Positions 37,165 to 49,800 of a stretch of DNA of 64,000 nt are shown piece by piece. Position 1 is the first letter of the stretch, and every line of letters starts with the position of its first letter. The stretch lies in assembly GCA_026929865.2 (NCBI GenBank), contig CM049396.1, positions 20,648,501-20,712,500 on the forward strand, read 5' to 3'. The translations under genes were made by a program, and so were the position numbers. The notes beneath the pieces are model-generated. The model saw nothing but the letters and a program-made list of their open reading frames with translations. It searched no databases and was not told the DNA's origin. The DNA is from Hyperoplus lanceolatus. Taxonomy: Eukaryota; Chordata; Actinopteri; Uranoscopiformes; Ammodytidae.

Positions 37165-38045
37165 CGGTGGTTCAGTGTGCATTTAGGAATTGTAAAAATA
37201 AACCCTATCGATGTGCAGCACAAAGTTTCCACCAATTTCCAGTGGCTTGTTGCTGCTGGTTTGGACATAAAAACACCGGTGGAAACTGTTCGCAAACGGA
37301 GTATTTGTAACGATAATTTCAGACCGGACGACTTCGAAACCCCCGCAATCTAAAGAGCAATAAATCACTGAAAACGAAAGCGGTGCCATCCGTCTTTTCA
37401 GATGCACCAACAGCCACTGATGAACAGGTAATAACTTTTGGTAGGCTACACTAGCTAATAAAGCTGGCCCCTTTCATAATGTTAGCCTACTGACAGATTG
37501 ATGACAACGTTAGTGGAGATTAGTGTTGGATACAACTAATTCCTCATAGTCGTCTTCAAAAGCAGACGCATCGCCAAGTCCTCCAAACGTGGCCATATCT
37601 TGTTAATTGAATAGGCTAATAAAAATCCTTCGTGCACTGTACTCTGCATCTGTAGCAATGACAGCGGCAGATAAACAAACTATTATAGAGCCTGTAACCT
37701 AGGTAATATCAGTCCGCCGCTACCGAAGCCTACTACCAGGAATATAACGCTGCTGCTGAGACACAGCAAGCCCCTCAGAATGCAATATGCATATAATGCA
37801 ATATTCTAACATTTTCTATCAACACAGACATTTACATCTATAGTCTGGCGTTATAATTGATCGGCCTCGGGTGCACAGTGGAGTTGGTAAGACTGTTTTA
37901 GTAGCAGGCTAATTAGACCCCCCTAGCACGAGCAAACTCTGCAACTAGAAGGACTGAATGAAATGTGTTGTCTCCAATGATAAAGAACACTTAGGCTAAC
38001 TTGGGAATCAGGCCCTATGTCCAAAATTCCAAACTATCCCTTTAA
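37165..38045 (+). mobile_element. THAP-domain transposon relic
   Basis: The + strand near 37170-37360 reads a THAP-type zinc finger: QCAFRNCKNKPYRCAAQSFH and FHQFPV in one frame, then RSICNDNFRPDDFETP in the next, so one frameshift separates the halves. THAP fingers occur in P-type and Kolobok-type transposases. At the right end the sequence aactatccctttaa (TTAA at 38042-38045) looks like the terminus of a TTAA-targeting element, favouring Kolobok. No left terminus is recognised. A host THAP-gene retrocopy is the alternative. Confidence 0.5.
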
Positions 38046-39388
38046 AACCTACAGTAGTATTGTATATATGGTCAATGTGTTACATCCTGACCAAATTGGA
38101 GCAGTATATCAATATGGTTAAGCTGTGTTTGAGCCTAAAAGCTGCAAGAACAATACTAATATAATCAAACTATTATATTCATTGCTACATTCGGGATGTC
38201 TTGTTCTTCTGTGACTTTGTGATAAGTGTTTTGTCAGAGTGATTGTTATTTTTTCCCTCATGCTCATCGGCGCACTCAGAGCTGTTCTCAATCAAGTAAT
38301 GTACCGTGTGCGTATGATGTACTGAGATCCGCCATTGTTGTGACGCATTGACAGAGTATGTATTAACGTGTGGGTTGACTGGATGACCTTGTCCTGCATT
38401 ACCCTTATCACACTAGAGAAAGCTTTAAAGGGTGATAAGTCTCAATTTATTCACAATGTGAGAAGTAGTAAGTGGATGTGTAGACTAAATGTTTTTAGTG
38501 CTGGAATAACCTCACCATCGAGCCTGGAGGTCCACTTTGTACCTTATCATTTAAAAAAAAGTAATGGCCAGTGGGGAAATTACAACACTCGACTGACCAA
38601 TGGTGGGACTTCATCACTCAGTCAGTCGTTGACAGACCTTTGTGTTTATAGGGATGGAACCGCTTTGGCGATGTGTTGGGCATGTAAAGATTATTAGAGA
38701 AAAGTTGGAATCATTTCAGATAACTGCCTGCAACGCACACAGTTTGCAGTGTTTCAGTACAGTACGTATACCATAGATACAAGGGAACAACATGTGGGGG
38801 AATAATGATGGTTGCAATCTGAATACTTAATTGCAAATTGGAAACAAATTACACTGTGCAGGCCTTGATCAAAATAATTACCGAAAATTGTTAGAGAGAC
38901 ATCCAAGCTTATTAAGTTACACATAGTAAAAGATGTTTTAGAACTTTGCCACATTACGTAATGACTATGAAAAATCATACCCATCAGCGCACAAGAACTA
39001 GGACAGAGCACAGACCTCAGCTGACCCTGCCTAGTTTTAACAATGAAAAGTGTGAAAACTCTTATATTTGTCCAAAATAAAAAGGTTATTTATACCTTTT
39101 ATAACCTTTCAGAATGACCATTGTTGGAAAAGTTACTTCACTTACAGCCTTTCTCCTAACTTGAGCACATTAGGTTCACTAATGGCAGCTTTTTTTCTAA
39201 GTAGTTTTTGAAATCACTGGGACTTAGTAGCTGGTGGCAGAATATTTCTGACATCAATTACATTTGAAATGACAGCCACTGGCGTACACTCTTGGACATA
39301 CGTATATAGAGAGCCATGGATGCAGTCTATTAAGTGTATGAAATGGTACCATACAATCAAAACTCCAGAGAGCTCCATTCTCTCTGCA
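38046..39388. other. Intergenic, no recognised feature
   Basis: No coding, RNA or repeat-end signal is recognised. Confidence 0.4.
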
Positions 39389-39422
<34 letters not shown>

Positions 39423-39447
39423 CCCCCCCCCCCCACACACACACACA
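39389..39447. repeat. AC / poly-C / AC compound microsatellite
   Basis: An AC tract (39391-39418), a run of 13 C (39422-39434), then AC again. The short open frames across it on both strands are repeat artefacts. Confidence 0.95.
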
Positions 39448-40750
39448 GGATAACAAACGGCCTAATGGCCAGCAGCTAACTAGTGTATTTGGAGGTAATG
39501 GTCTGAGAGAGGGGAGCTACCGGTATTTCAAAGAGCACTGATTATCCCCCATCACGTACAGCTCTGTGCCAAGTCTGCTTGTCTTGATCAAAATCAGTCC
39601 AAAAAGCGAGTAGTACCATCACTCTGTGTCTGGCTGGCATAATATGATCATTTAGATTTAACAGCCTCGTTCCGTGCCTGTGAAAGCTACACTTTGTTCC
39701 ATTTCTGGGATTTTTCTTTTTGTAACAAAATATCAAACCAGTTTATTTGAGTCTTGCACATAAATAAATTCAAGTGGCAAATATCCCATTCTTATATTCA
39801 CATAAGATGTCCTCATCATTGAACCCAAGCCATTACATTTATCTACTAATTAATTTTTATTTTTATTTTCCTCTAGCGGTTTCAACTTAATCCTCTGCAG
39901 TTAGACTCAGCAGGAACAGTTTCACATCCGTGTCCAGTATTTTATTCGTGAGCGCCTTCTGCACACGGTATACGTGTAGAAAAAGCTAGTTTCACTTTGT
40001 TTGAAAAGCACCACAGCGCTTTGACATATGAGCAAGGAAATCATTTGTGATGCACAAATGTTTACTGGTGAATGTGTGAGGTCAGAATGTGTGCAAAGCC
40101 TTGACTTTCACATACAGAGAACCATGAATATATGTAACAATTTTTATTCCAATCCATCCAATAGTTGCCAAGGTGTTACACCAACCTGCTGGTGGCGCAT
40201 TGTAAGAGTACCATGAATGCTTATACAAAATGGTATCTCAAACAGTAACAGGTACTATAGAGATATTTCTGTGAGGGCCAAAATGGTGGACCAACCAACC
40301 GAAATACATTTCCGTCCAAAGAGTTATAGTCAGGTCACTTTAGAGTCTAGAATACAGACAGCTCTTCTTGGTTGTTGTAAAAAAGTATTTTTTATGTCTC
40401 TACAACTTGGTGATTTATAAGCTCACAGCTATATGAATTAAACCTAAAATTTACAACACACTGTCTATGACAGCTACAGTAATCAGCACAGCATGTTGCG
40501 CATAAAAGTGGAAAAGTGAGTGTAATGTATGAATCGTTATTCATAGTGATGGCAGCCCTGATTTAGCACAGCAATAAAAGCAACAGGAAAATAAATACAG
40601 TTTAGCCTGCTGGTCATAAAGTACCATAAGCCCAATGTCCTTGCTTTTATAAACTGAGGCACAATGAATAGGGAAAACCCAATTACGTTTATCTGACATC
40701 ACTGCAGCTTGTAATGAAAAGTGATTCACAATAACATCTCTAATCACTAT
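39448..40750. other. Intergenic, no recognised feature
   Basis: DNA upstream of the Gmr1-type element; nothing recognisable. Confidence 0.4.
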
Positions 40751-41052
40751 TGTGACGGCCACGGGGTTGCCTTGGGGTGTTGTTGCTGTTGTGTGCTCTG
40801 TCTTGCAGGGGGCTGGTGGGCAGAGCCACCTCACCTGGTGTGATCAGCTCACCTGAGCAGGTTCAGATCAGCGGGCTATAGGGCAGTAGCGGCCTGGCTG
40901 GTTGGCTGGCCCCTTCCCTGGCCTGCGGCCTGCTCTGTTGTTTTCAGTTATCTTTGGTTGTTCACCATATTCTTTATTAAACCTTTTATGTTTATATAAG
41001 ACTATGTGTGGCCTCCCCTTTATTGTTACAACCGTTGAGCCAGGTTGTAACA
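40751..41052 (+). repeat. 5' LTR of the Gmr1-type element
   Basis: 302 bp, TGTGACGG...TTGTAACA. The nearly identical partner is 46546-46847. Confidence 0.97.
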
Positions 41053-41727
41053 AATGGGGGCTACGTCAAACTAATTTGGTAAGTTTTTCATTGATGTGTA
41101 AAACTTTTGATAGTTAAACTGGTACTTGCTTCATCTAGTTTACTCTATAGGCATTATGGTGAAGGAGTAGGGTTTAACGTTGCATAGTGGAGGAAATCAG
41201 TCTGGGCAATAATTGAAGGGACTTATTAGTAAGGTGCTCAGTACTGTTTTTTGGGGAGGCCGGTTAGTCTTTGGTAATCAGTTAATTTGTGCACTAGTTG
41301 GTATATTTTGAAGCTCGTTTGTGGTTTAGTAGTGTAAAGCAGGAGTGCATGGTTGGGGATTGAGCTTTGTGTCTGGAGTGGGTAATCGGCTGAGGCTAGG
41401 CTAACAGAGTTGATTGTCTGGTGAGCACATATCTGGATTTGAACTTTCCCTGTTAGGCATCAGTTGCGTTTCCCCTTTGGATTGCGTGAATTTTTTTTGT
41501 TGTTGTTTTTCCCTTTTGGTAGTGCTGTGGGGCGTGTTTAGTGTCAATTGTTCAATGTCAATTGTCTCGGGAGCACATCCGAAGGATTTTGGGGGTTGTC
41601 TGCTTGCAGGTCGCCTTGCAAACCGGTTGGTTTACAGTGCATAAATACCCACCGCAAGCTGCATGAACACTAGGGTCAAGATTATTCAGGTTTGGATAGG
41701 CAGGTAGTGGGGAAGTTCTAATTCTAT

Positions 41728-42900
41728 TTGCATCCCAGTGATCAATGCTGTTTTGTCATGGCTTCTGTCGGTAGTTTTATTCAATCTCTCTCTCAGGCAA
41801 TGTTGAATGGTTGCACAAAAGACCAACTTTTGAAACTTGTGGAGCATTATGAGGTTGACATTGGGGATAAAAAGTTAAAGAAGGAAATTAAAGGGGCACT
41901 GAGGGCTGCTTTAATTGAAAGTGGTGTTTTGCCAGTCACAGTGCAAAGTAATGCTGTGGTTTCTCCTACTGTAGGTCTAACATTTGAGCAGCAAAGGGAG
42001 CTGTTGCTTTTGCAGATAAATGCAGATATGGATAAAGAGCAAATGAGACAGTCTTTGGAAAGGGAAAAACAGTCTTTGGAAAAAGAAAAATTGGTGTTGC
42101 AACAGTCTTTGGAAAAGGAAAAATTGGGGTTGCAAAAGTACCGGTTAGAGCTTATTGAAGCGGGTATGATTGTGGGTAATGCTGAGGGTTCAGAAGGGCC
42201 TGGAGAACCTGTTACAGCACAGGTAAAAGGGTTTTATATGGTTCGTAATTTGCGTCTGATACCAAAGTTCGATGAGAAAGATCCAGACACCTTTTTTACA
42301 CTTTTTGAACGGGTAGCCGATATGAGAGGTTGGCCTGAAACTGACCGGGTTGTGATGTTACAATCGGTGAAGAAGCCCAGGAAGCTTATTCCGCTCTTAG
42401 TGCAGTGGATTGTTAGACCTATTCCAATGTAAAAGACACAGTTCTTAGAGCATACGAGTTAGTGCCAGATGCCTATAGGCAATGCGTCAGGTCCTGGGAA
42501 AAGGCTGACAAACAGACAAATGTGGAATTTGCAAGAGAGTTGTCCAAACATTTCAATAGATGGTGTTCAGCTTTGGGAGTAATTAATTTTAAAGATCTCT
42601 GTGGTCTTATTGTATTGGAACAGTTCAGACAGTGTATTCTACCTGAAGTCGCCACTCATATTGATGAGCGTGGAGTGAAAACTGTTCATGAAGCAGCAAT
42701 TCTGGCAGACAAATATATTCTGGCTCGAAAAGGAAAGTTGGGGAGGAGCCGTGTTCCAGATGTGCATACTAAAAATATTGGTCGCCCTGCTAAAATGTTG
42801 TGGTCAGAGTCTGCAAAGCTAAACCGTAGTTCACGTTCAGGTGGCTTTGATGAAGTTTGTAATTAATGCCATGAGAGAGGACACTGGAAAGCGGATTGCA
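41728..42900 (+). mobile_element. Gag region of the Gmr1-type element
   Basis: Fossil part. The N-terminal half has a heptad-like repeat (QSLEREKQSLEKEK). Then comes the capsid start RNLRLIPKFDEKDPDTFF. The next segment (ADKQTNVEFARELSKHFN and CGLIVLEQFRQCILPEV) resembles the vertebrate SCAN domain. A CCHC zinc knuckle (CHERGHWKADC) closes the region. It would form the particle shell of the retrotransposon. Confidence 0.8.
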
Positions 42901-43069
42901 CTTATCTGAAGGGCAGGTTTAACAGAGGAGGCAATGCGTTTACTAAACCAGCTGCCCTAAGTGTTCCAGTTAGGAACCTTCCAGTTGTTTCTAAGACAGT
43001 TTTAGATGAAGGTAAAACTGTAGATGGGAATTTTTCTGGCTTTGGAGCATTTGTCTCGGATGGATTTGT

Positions 43070-43350
43070 ATCTGTGTCTGGTAGTCAAAATAAAGTGCCG
43101 GTAAAAATTCTACGAGATACAGGAGCAATGGACTCGTTCATATTATCTTCTGTTCTGAATTTTTCTCAGGACAGTGACACAGGTGACTGTCTGCTAGTGC
43201 AGGGAATGGGTTTAAAAACTCTGAATGTTCCTTTGCACAAAGTCAGTTTAGCTTGTGGCCTTGTAAATGGTGATGTCCACCTCTTGGGGCCGTCATGCTT
43301 TGCCAATCATTGGAATCCATGTTATTCTTGGGAATAATTTAGCTGGCAAT
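43070..43350 (+). mobile_element. Protease-like region of the Gmr1-type element
   Basis: Fossil part. VKILRDTGAMDSFIL is the aspartic protease active-site region of retrotransposons (D-T-G-A). It lies between gag and integrase, as expected. Confidence 0.75.
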
Positions 43351-43759
43351 CATGGTTGGGTTGATGGTGCCCCACCTGATGCATATACACTGTTGCTGGA
43401 GAACACAACTGATGGTAAAATTGAATGCCCTGAGGTCTTTACCGCTTGTGCTGTGACACGGGCAATGGCAGCAAAAGATTCAGAAACGCAAGATTTTGCA
43501 TTTGACCATGAAGAATGGGATTGTGAGAGGGATTTCCATGTGCCTGATTCTCTGTCTATCTCCCAACAGGAACTTATCACTGAGCAACAAGCGGATGCCT
43601 TGTTGAGAGAACTGTTTGATCAGGTGCGGCCTAGCGTTGATGCTCAGAGTGCAGCTAGTGGGTACTTCCTGCAGAATGAGGTATTGGTCCGTAAGTGGGT
43701 CCCACAGGGTTTGGATTGTGTTGGTGATCCAGGTTACCAAGTTGTAGTACCAATGAAGT

Positions 43760-44815
43760 ATCGAAACAAAGTGATGCAGTGTTCGCATGACCAGACTGGG
43801 CATCTGGGGGTTAAGAAAACATACTGTCACATTTTGCGGTATTTTTTTTGGCCTCGTCTTAAGCGTGATGTGGCAGTTTACATCAAGAGCTGTCATACTT
43901 GTCAACTTGCAGGTAAACCAAATCAGACTATAAAGCCTGCCCCACTCTCTCCAATCCCTGCAGTAGATAGCCCATTTGAACACATAATAATTGACTGTGT
44001 TGGACCTTTACCAAGGTCAAAATTTGGTTCAGAGTATTTGTTAACTGTCATGTGCCAGGTGACACGCTATCCTGCCGCCTACCCGTTGCGTACAATTACA
44101 GCTAAATCTGTAGTTAAGGCTTTAAGTCAGTTCATCTCAATATTCGGCATACCAAAGATTATCCAGAGCGATAAAGGGTCAAATTTCTCTTCAAATTTGT
44201 TTTCCCAAGTTCTAAAGCAACTTAATATCAAACATAGTCAAGTGTCCGCGTATCATGCACAAAGCCAAGGAGCTTTAGAACGCTTTCAGCAAACTCTGAA
44301 GTCTTTATTGCGAGCATATTGTACAGAGATGCAGGGGGACTGGGAGGAAGGTCTGCCATGGTTGCTTTTAGCAGCAAGGGAGGTGTGTCAGGAAAGTACT
44401 GGTTTCAGCCCAAATGATTTAGTCTTTGGTCACAGAGTACGTGGTCCTTTGGCAGTGCTTCGAGATGATTGGTACACAGAGGAACCTCCGTCCAATTTGA
44501 GAGAGTATGTAAACGGGTTCAGACACCGGCTGTATATGGCTGGCCATTTGGCAAAACAAAACTTGGAAAAATCACAGGGGAGAATGAAGCATTTGTATGA
44601 TCGATGGTCTGAGAGACGACAGTTTAGTGAGGGTGACCAAGTGTTGGCTTTGCTACCAATTGTGGGGTCACCATTCCAAGCTAAATTTATGGGCCCATAT
44701 ACTGTAGAACGTCAGCTCTCTGAGCTTAACTATTTAATTTCCACTCCAGATCGTAGGAAAAGAAACCAACTTTGTCACATAAATCTGCTGAAACCATACT
44801 ATGGTCGGGAATGTC
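43760..44815 (+). mobile_element. Integrase region of the Gmr1-type element
   Basis: Fossil part. An HHCC zinc finger (HDQTGHLG ... CHTCQLAGK), the DDE core (IIDCVGPLP; IIQSDKGSNF; SQGALERF) and a C-terminal GPY/F module (KFMGPYTVERQL) are visible in order. It lies upstream of the reverse transcriptase region, opposite to most Ty3/gypsy elements. Confidence 0.88.
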
Positions 44816-45029
44816 CCAAGAATGAATCTGAGGTTTCACACACTCCTTCTGAAGTGCGCCCAGTTTTGTCTGCTGGTAAAGTGTTGCAGTCAGTTTTTGG
44901 TGGGGGAGAAGATGTGGCAGTGCCAGATGATTCTGTACTGCATGGTCGTCTGAAGAACTCTGAATGTCTAAAGAATATGGATGGCTTGTTGTCTCATTTT
45001 TCTGTTGAGCAGCAAACTGAGTTAGTTGA

Positions 45030-46374
45030 ACTGATTGCAAGCTATCCAGGTTTATTTGGAGACACGCCGCCTAAGACGAATCTGATAGAGCATGATATTG
45101 ACGTTGGCGACGCCAAGCCCATCCGGCAGAGGTTTTACAGAGTCTCTGAAGAGAAGAGGAAAATACTCGACCGTGAGGTAACCTACATGTTGGATAATCA
45201 AATTGCAGTACCATCCACTTCCAGTTGGGCATCTACATGCTTGTTAGTTGAGAAATCCGATAAATCACCTCGATGTTGCACAGATTATCGTAAAGTTAAT
45301 ACAGTGACCAAATCGGATTCCTTTCCACTTCCTCGGATTGAGGATTGTATTGACCAGGTTGGTGCAGCAAAGTTTGTGAGCAAATTTGATTTCTTAAAAG
45401 GTTACTTGTAGGTTCCATTAACTCCAAGAGCTCAAGAAATTTCTGCCTTTATTACACCGTCCGGCCTATTCTCGTATACTGTTATGGGTTTTGGTTTGCG
45501 CAACACACCAGCTACATTTCAACGGTTAATGAATATGGTTGTTAACCGACTTGAAGGTTGTGCGGTATATTTGGACAATGTCGTGATTTATAGTAACACC
45601 TGGCAGGATCATCTGAGCCGCATTCAGGCTTTGTTTGAAAAACTTGCTGATGCAAATTTGACAGTAAACTTGGCTAAATGTGAGTTTGCAAAAGCTACGG
45701 TAACATATCTGGGTAAAGTGGTGGGCCAAGGCCATGTGCGTCCAGTGCATGCAAAGGTATTTGCGGTTGAGGAGTTTCCGGTTCCCACTACGAACAAAGA
45801 ACTAATGAGGTTTCTAGGGTTGGTTGGCTATTACCGCTGTTTTTGCCATAATTTCTCAACAGTGGTGGCCTCTCTGACTGACTTGCTGAAGACAAAGTCC
45901 AAATACATCTGGTCCACCTCATGTCAGAAAGCCTTCACTGATGTTAAAACTTTGTTATGCTCTGCTCCAGTCCTTCTAGCTCCCAGACTTGATCAGTCAT
46001 TCATACTGCATGTTGATGCCAGCCGGGTGGGAGCTGGTGCCGTACTCCTCCAGGCTGATGGCAAAGGTATCGAACATCCCGTTAGTTTCTATTCTAAGAA
46101 GTCTAATACTTACCAACTGAACTACTCAGTCATTGAAAAAGAAGCTTTGGCATTAGTTTTGGCGCTGCAACATTTCAATGTGTATCTGGATTCTGGAATG
46201 CCAATTGTTGTACTAACAAATCATAACCCGCTAACCTTCTTGAACTCTCTGCAGAACCCTAATCAGAGGCTAATGAGATGGGCTCTGTTGTTGCAACCGT
46301 ACAACTTAGACATCCGTCATATTAAGGGCACCCTTAACATCATGGCGGATACTTTGTCACGTGCGCCTTTGTAA
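45030..46374 (+). mobile_element. Reverse transcriptase and RNase H region of the Gmr1-type element
   Basis: Fossil part. Recognisable blocks include HDIDVGDAKPIRQRFYRV, CTDYRKVNTVTKSDSFPLPR and GLRNTPATFQRLMN, the palm region, the connection FLGLVGYYR, and RNase H blocks LHVDASRVGAGAVLLQ and NYSVIEKEALALVLALQHF. Nothing encoding integrase follows it before the 3' LTR. Confidence 0.88.
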
Positions 46375-46545
46375 CTTCTTGCACCTAATAGCTTTATCTC
46401 TTTTATCCTCTACAGTCTGTTCTCTTCCTCTTAAACTGTTCCACAGGCAAAGGTGGCTGGGGATGGAATTGCGGAGACGGGAGAGAGGATGGAGTTAGGT
46501 CCTTTATTAATTTACGGGGTAGACCTCCTGTTTTATGGGGGGGAG

Positions 46546-46847
46546 TGTGACGGCCACGGGGTTGCCTTGGGGTGTTGTTGCTGTTGTGTGCTCTGTCTTG
46601 CAGGGGGCTGGTGGGCAGAGCCACCTCACCTGGTGTGATCAGCTCACCTAAGCAGGTTCAGATCAGCGGGCTATAGGGCAGCAGCGGCCTGGCTGGTTGG
46701 CTGGCCCCTTCCCTGGCCTGCGGCCTGCTCTGTTGTTTTCAGTTATCTTTGGTTGTTCACCGTATTCTTTATTAAACCTTTTATGTTTATATAAGATTAT
46801 GTGTGGCCTCCCCTTTATTGTTACAACCGTTGAGCCAGGTTGTAACA
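46546..46847 (+). repeat. 3' LTR of the Gmr1-type element
   Basis: 302 bp, differing from the 5' LTR at four sites, all transitions. It is followed by CTAT, the target duplication. Confidence 0.97.
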
Positions 46848-49800
46848 CTATGTTCTAGCAAGTTGCCAGTCTTCCCCCCCTTTGTTGCATGAGTCATCTC
46901 TAGCCATCCGTTTATTATATTATCAGTTTCTTTTTCAGCAGACCAAATAGGATTTATGGGTTGCTACACTCACCAGCTTGTGTGTCCTGTCCAGCAAACA
47001 CACAAAACGAGCATAGGTGAGGCGGGGGTATTGTGTTGAGTTGTTTGCTTTATGTCCATTCAAGATCAACTGCCACTTCCTGTGAATGCCCTTCGGAGCG
47101 GGCAGACCCAATTACAAGCAGCGGTTCCAGACGCTCCACAGGAGGCCTTATCCTGTTATTGTTCTGGAAGGAGATGTCTTAGAACCTGACTTTAAACTAA
47201 GCCCGAGCAGAAACTCAGGAAACTCCTGTAATGAAGCAGGACATTCTCTCAGATTTGAGGCCCACATGAAGGACTCACTGCGTGTATATTGCCTAACACA
47301 TCATTTGCAGGTAAGGCTACAACTCCCACCATCTCCCTGCTGGAGTGAGATATGTCTCAAGCTGGTGCGATATATGATTTAACTTCACTCCTTCTTCATT
47401 CTTACCAGCCTGTGAAACATGTGGCTATATGATCACAGAAAACCCCCAACACCCTCTCTCTCCTCTACAAAGCCATTTACTCACTGTAGTCCTTCGAGTG
47501 ATATTGTCATACAGCATATGTCCTGCTGCACCTACAGAGCCAGGAGTGATGGCTTTCTACTGCACCCAACTGTGTTTTTTTGGACTATACTTTTTATGTG
47601 CAAAAAGATGACAAAAGATCTCCCCAAGGAAAATGGTGGACATGTACCGGGTGATTACATAAGCAGCAGCAGCCCAAAGTCTTAGCGTGCAGATCCTTTG
47701 TATCTTGCTTCATCAGGGGCTTGGGCCTGAACTTTGTCTCTAATTAGATCTGTCAACTCAAAGCCCCAAAACTGTGGGAATGGCACAGAGAACTGCTGAG
47801 CAACTGGAATCTGCCGGAGGGGGAGAATACCTATATGCAGCACAGGTTTTCTTGGCTGTGGAAGGGAGAGGGGAAAAATGTTAATAATGTGTTAAGTATA
47901 ATACTGTATCTGATCATGGGCAAAGTTATTTCAGTGTTTAAAAAACATCGCTTTGCCAGTGTTCACTGCATGTCCATTGTCAGCTCCTGAAACACTCCAA
48001 ATAGTTTTTACAGCAGCTGTCCCAGTGCCATATCAGCTGTATTACTGGACAAACACCAAACGTCATCTCTCACAATAACCTTCCCAAAAAGACTCTTTCT
48101 AAAAGTGGGAGGAATGCCATGCATATATAACTTGCCAGCAAGAGTAGGTCTTCCATCATGTCTTTTGTATTTCAAGATAAAATAATGTTCTTTTTTTTTT
48201 TATCTCTGAGGAAATATTTACTTTAAAAGCAGCACAGAGGCAGACTCAGGGGTTAGAATACAAAAAAAATAACCATTAAAATGAGATGGATAAAATTACA
48301 TTAAAAAAAGAAAGTCGAGAGTTCACATTTAAAACCAAAAGCTACACACAATATACTGTATATCTTTCCATACATTACAAGCCTTTGAGACATTACAACA
48401 TTGCATGCCTGCAGATTTGATTTACCATCTTCTTCTCCTTCATCCATCAGCCTGACATTATAAACGTCCCTTTTTAATATTCCTTGAAGATTTTCCAACC
48501 TCATTCAATATCAAGAAATCCTGAAGCATCCCTCTTTCCATCTGTCATCCGTCTTACTTTCACTCCATTTCCATGATGGTCTACGATGCTCACCGAAAAG
48601 GAACCTGGAATTCTCTGCCTCATCTTAATTTGCTCTCTTCGTGACAAGAGGAAGATCTCCTCCACTGTAGCATGAATGTCTTCCAGGCATCTTCTGTCTC
48701 AGATTTCCATCCATTTAATCCCTCAGTAGAAGCCTGAAGGCGGACCTCATGCTGATTACCCTTGCACCTGAATTCACAACTGAATGGCATGCAGATACAT
48801 CCATTGGCAACTCTGGATTTGGTCTATGTAACTTATATTAACCCCAATGTGATCTGACAATATACCTGTTCCTATTTCAGAAGATAGATCTCGTCTTAAC
48901 TCTTCAGATCAGGCATTTTTTAAGTTCATCACAGGGAATTTTCCCTTCAAAAACGTAAAGATTGATAAATAAATGTGGTAAACTTGGATCCTGATTCAGT
49001 AAGAAGATCCCCACGCTGTATAACAATAGCAAATAGTCGTGCCCTGCTTCCCTTAGTGTAGCTTTTTCATGGTATCATTGTTTACAGTACGTGTTCACTG
49101 GTGACTGAGCACCTGAGTTAAAAAAAACATGGCAAATATGACACTGTCACCTGATTTACTGGACTTTGCGAGGTGGTGAGGAACACCCGAATGCTCCATT
49201 AAACAATTTAGCAGCACACTGTGGATTTTGGGTTACTTGGGGGCTGCAAAGTACACATACCGTATAAGTTGAGTGCTCCAAATTCCGCGGCTGCATTCAG
49301 AGGAGTCTTTGAAATGGGACAGACCTATCCAACTTCTTATGAAATATTTATTCTAGAAATTGCAAACTTTTGGGGATCCTGCCCCTGAAATAGGACACAG
49401 CTTATGTGTAACACTGACGCCAACCCTAATCCTATACTATACATGCTTCACAGTCACATTTGAGTCACTTGACAGGAAGGTGAGTGTCAACAGAGAGTAG
49501 AACTAGCTTTTACCTCTTACATCTTGCACATTGTGTACATCTTCCATCAGATACTCACTACACACCAACTTGGAAAGCCGGAACTATTGACACTAAGATG
49601 TCAGGGCTTCAGTCTTGTAAACAAACAGTCTAAGTTAACCTTCTCTGACAAAATCTCCTTAAACTTTTTCAGTGCTGACCGTCTCTTTTCTCTTTCACAG
49701 AAATGACACCACAATCTCTTTAATCCACAGGGTGAGCATTAATCTATCCACTAACTACTCTTTATGATGCCGTAGCAATGGACCAAAGGTTCCCACTTCC
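46848..49800. other. Intergenic, no recognised feature
   Basis: Unrecognised DNA between the retrotransposon and the oxtr upstream region. Short open frames lack domains. Confidence 0.4.

Larger units (their letters stand above)
40751..46847 (+). mobile_element. Ty3/gypsy LTR retrotransposon, Gmr1 type
   Basis: Fossil, nearly full length: two 302-bp LTRs with TGT...ACA ends, a 4-bp target duplication CTAT outside, a tRNA-Pro-like primer binding site (TGGGGGCT) just after the 5' LTR, and a purine-rich tract (gggggggag) before the 3' LTR. Parts in order are a gag region with coiled coil and zinc knuckle, a protease-like region, integrase, then reverse transcriptase and RNase H. Integrase before reverse transcriptase defines the Gmr1-like clade of deuterostome Ty3/gypsy elements. 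The LTRs differ at only four sites (about 1.3%), so the insertion is recent, probably within a few million years. The coding region nevertheless carries roughly four breaks. Confidence 0.92.

Noticed and set aside
40868-41053. A 61-codon antisense gene, present again at 46663-46848
   Set aside because: It occurs twice because it lies in the two LTRs; there is no evidence of coding.
43480-43983. 167-codon minus-strand open frame
   Set aside because: Antisense shadow of the retrotransposon's integrase region, with no domain of its own.
46400-46545. An envelope gene before the 3' LTR, which would make the element a retrovirus
   Set aside because: Only about 150 bp separate the RNase H end from the LTR, too little for an envelope, and no such motif is present.
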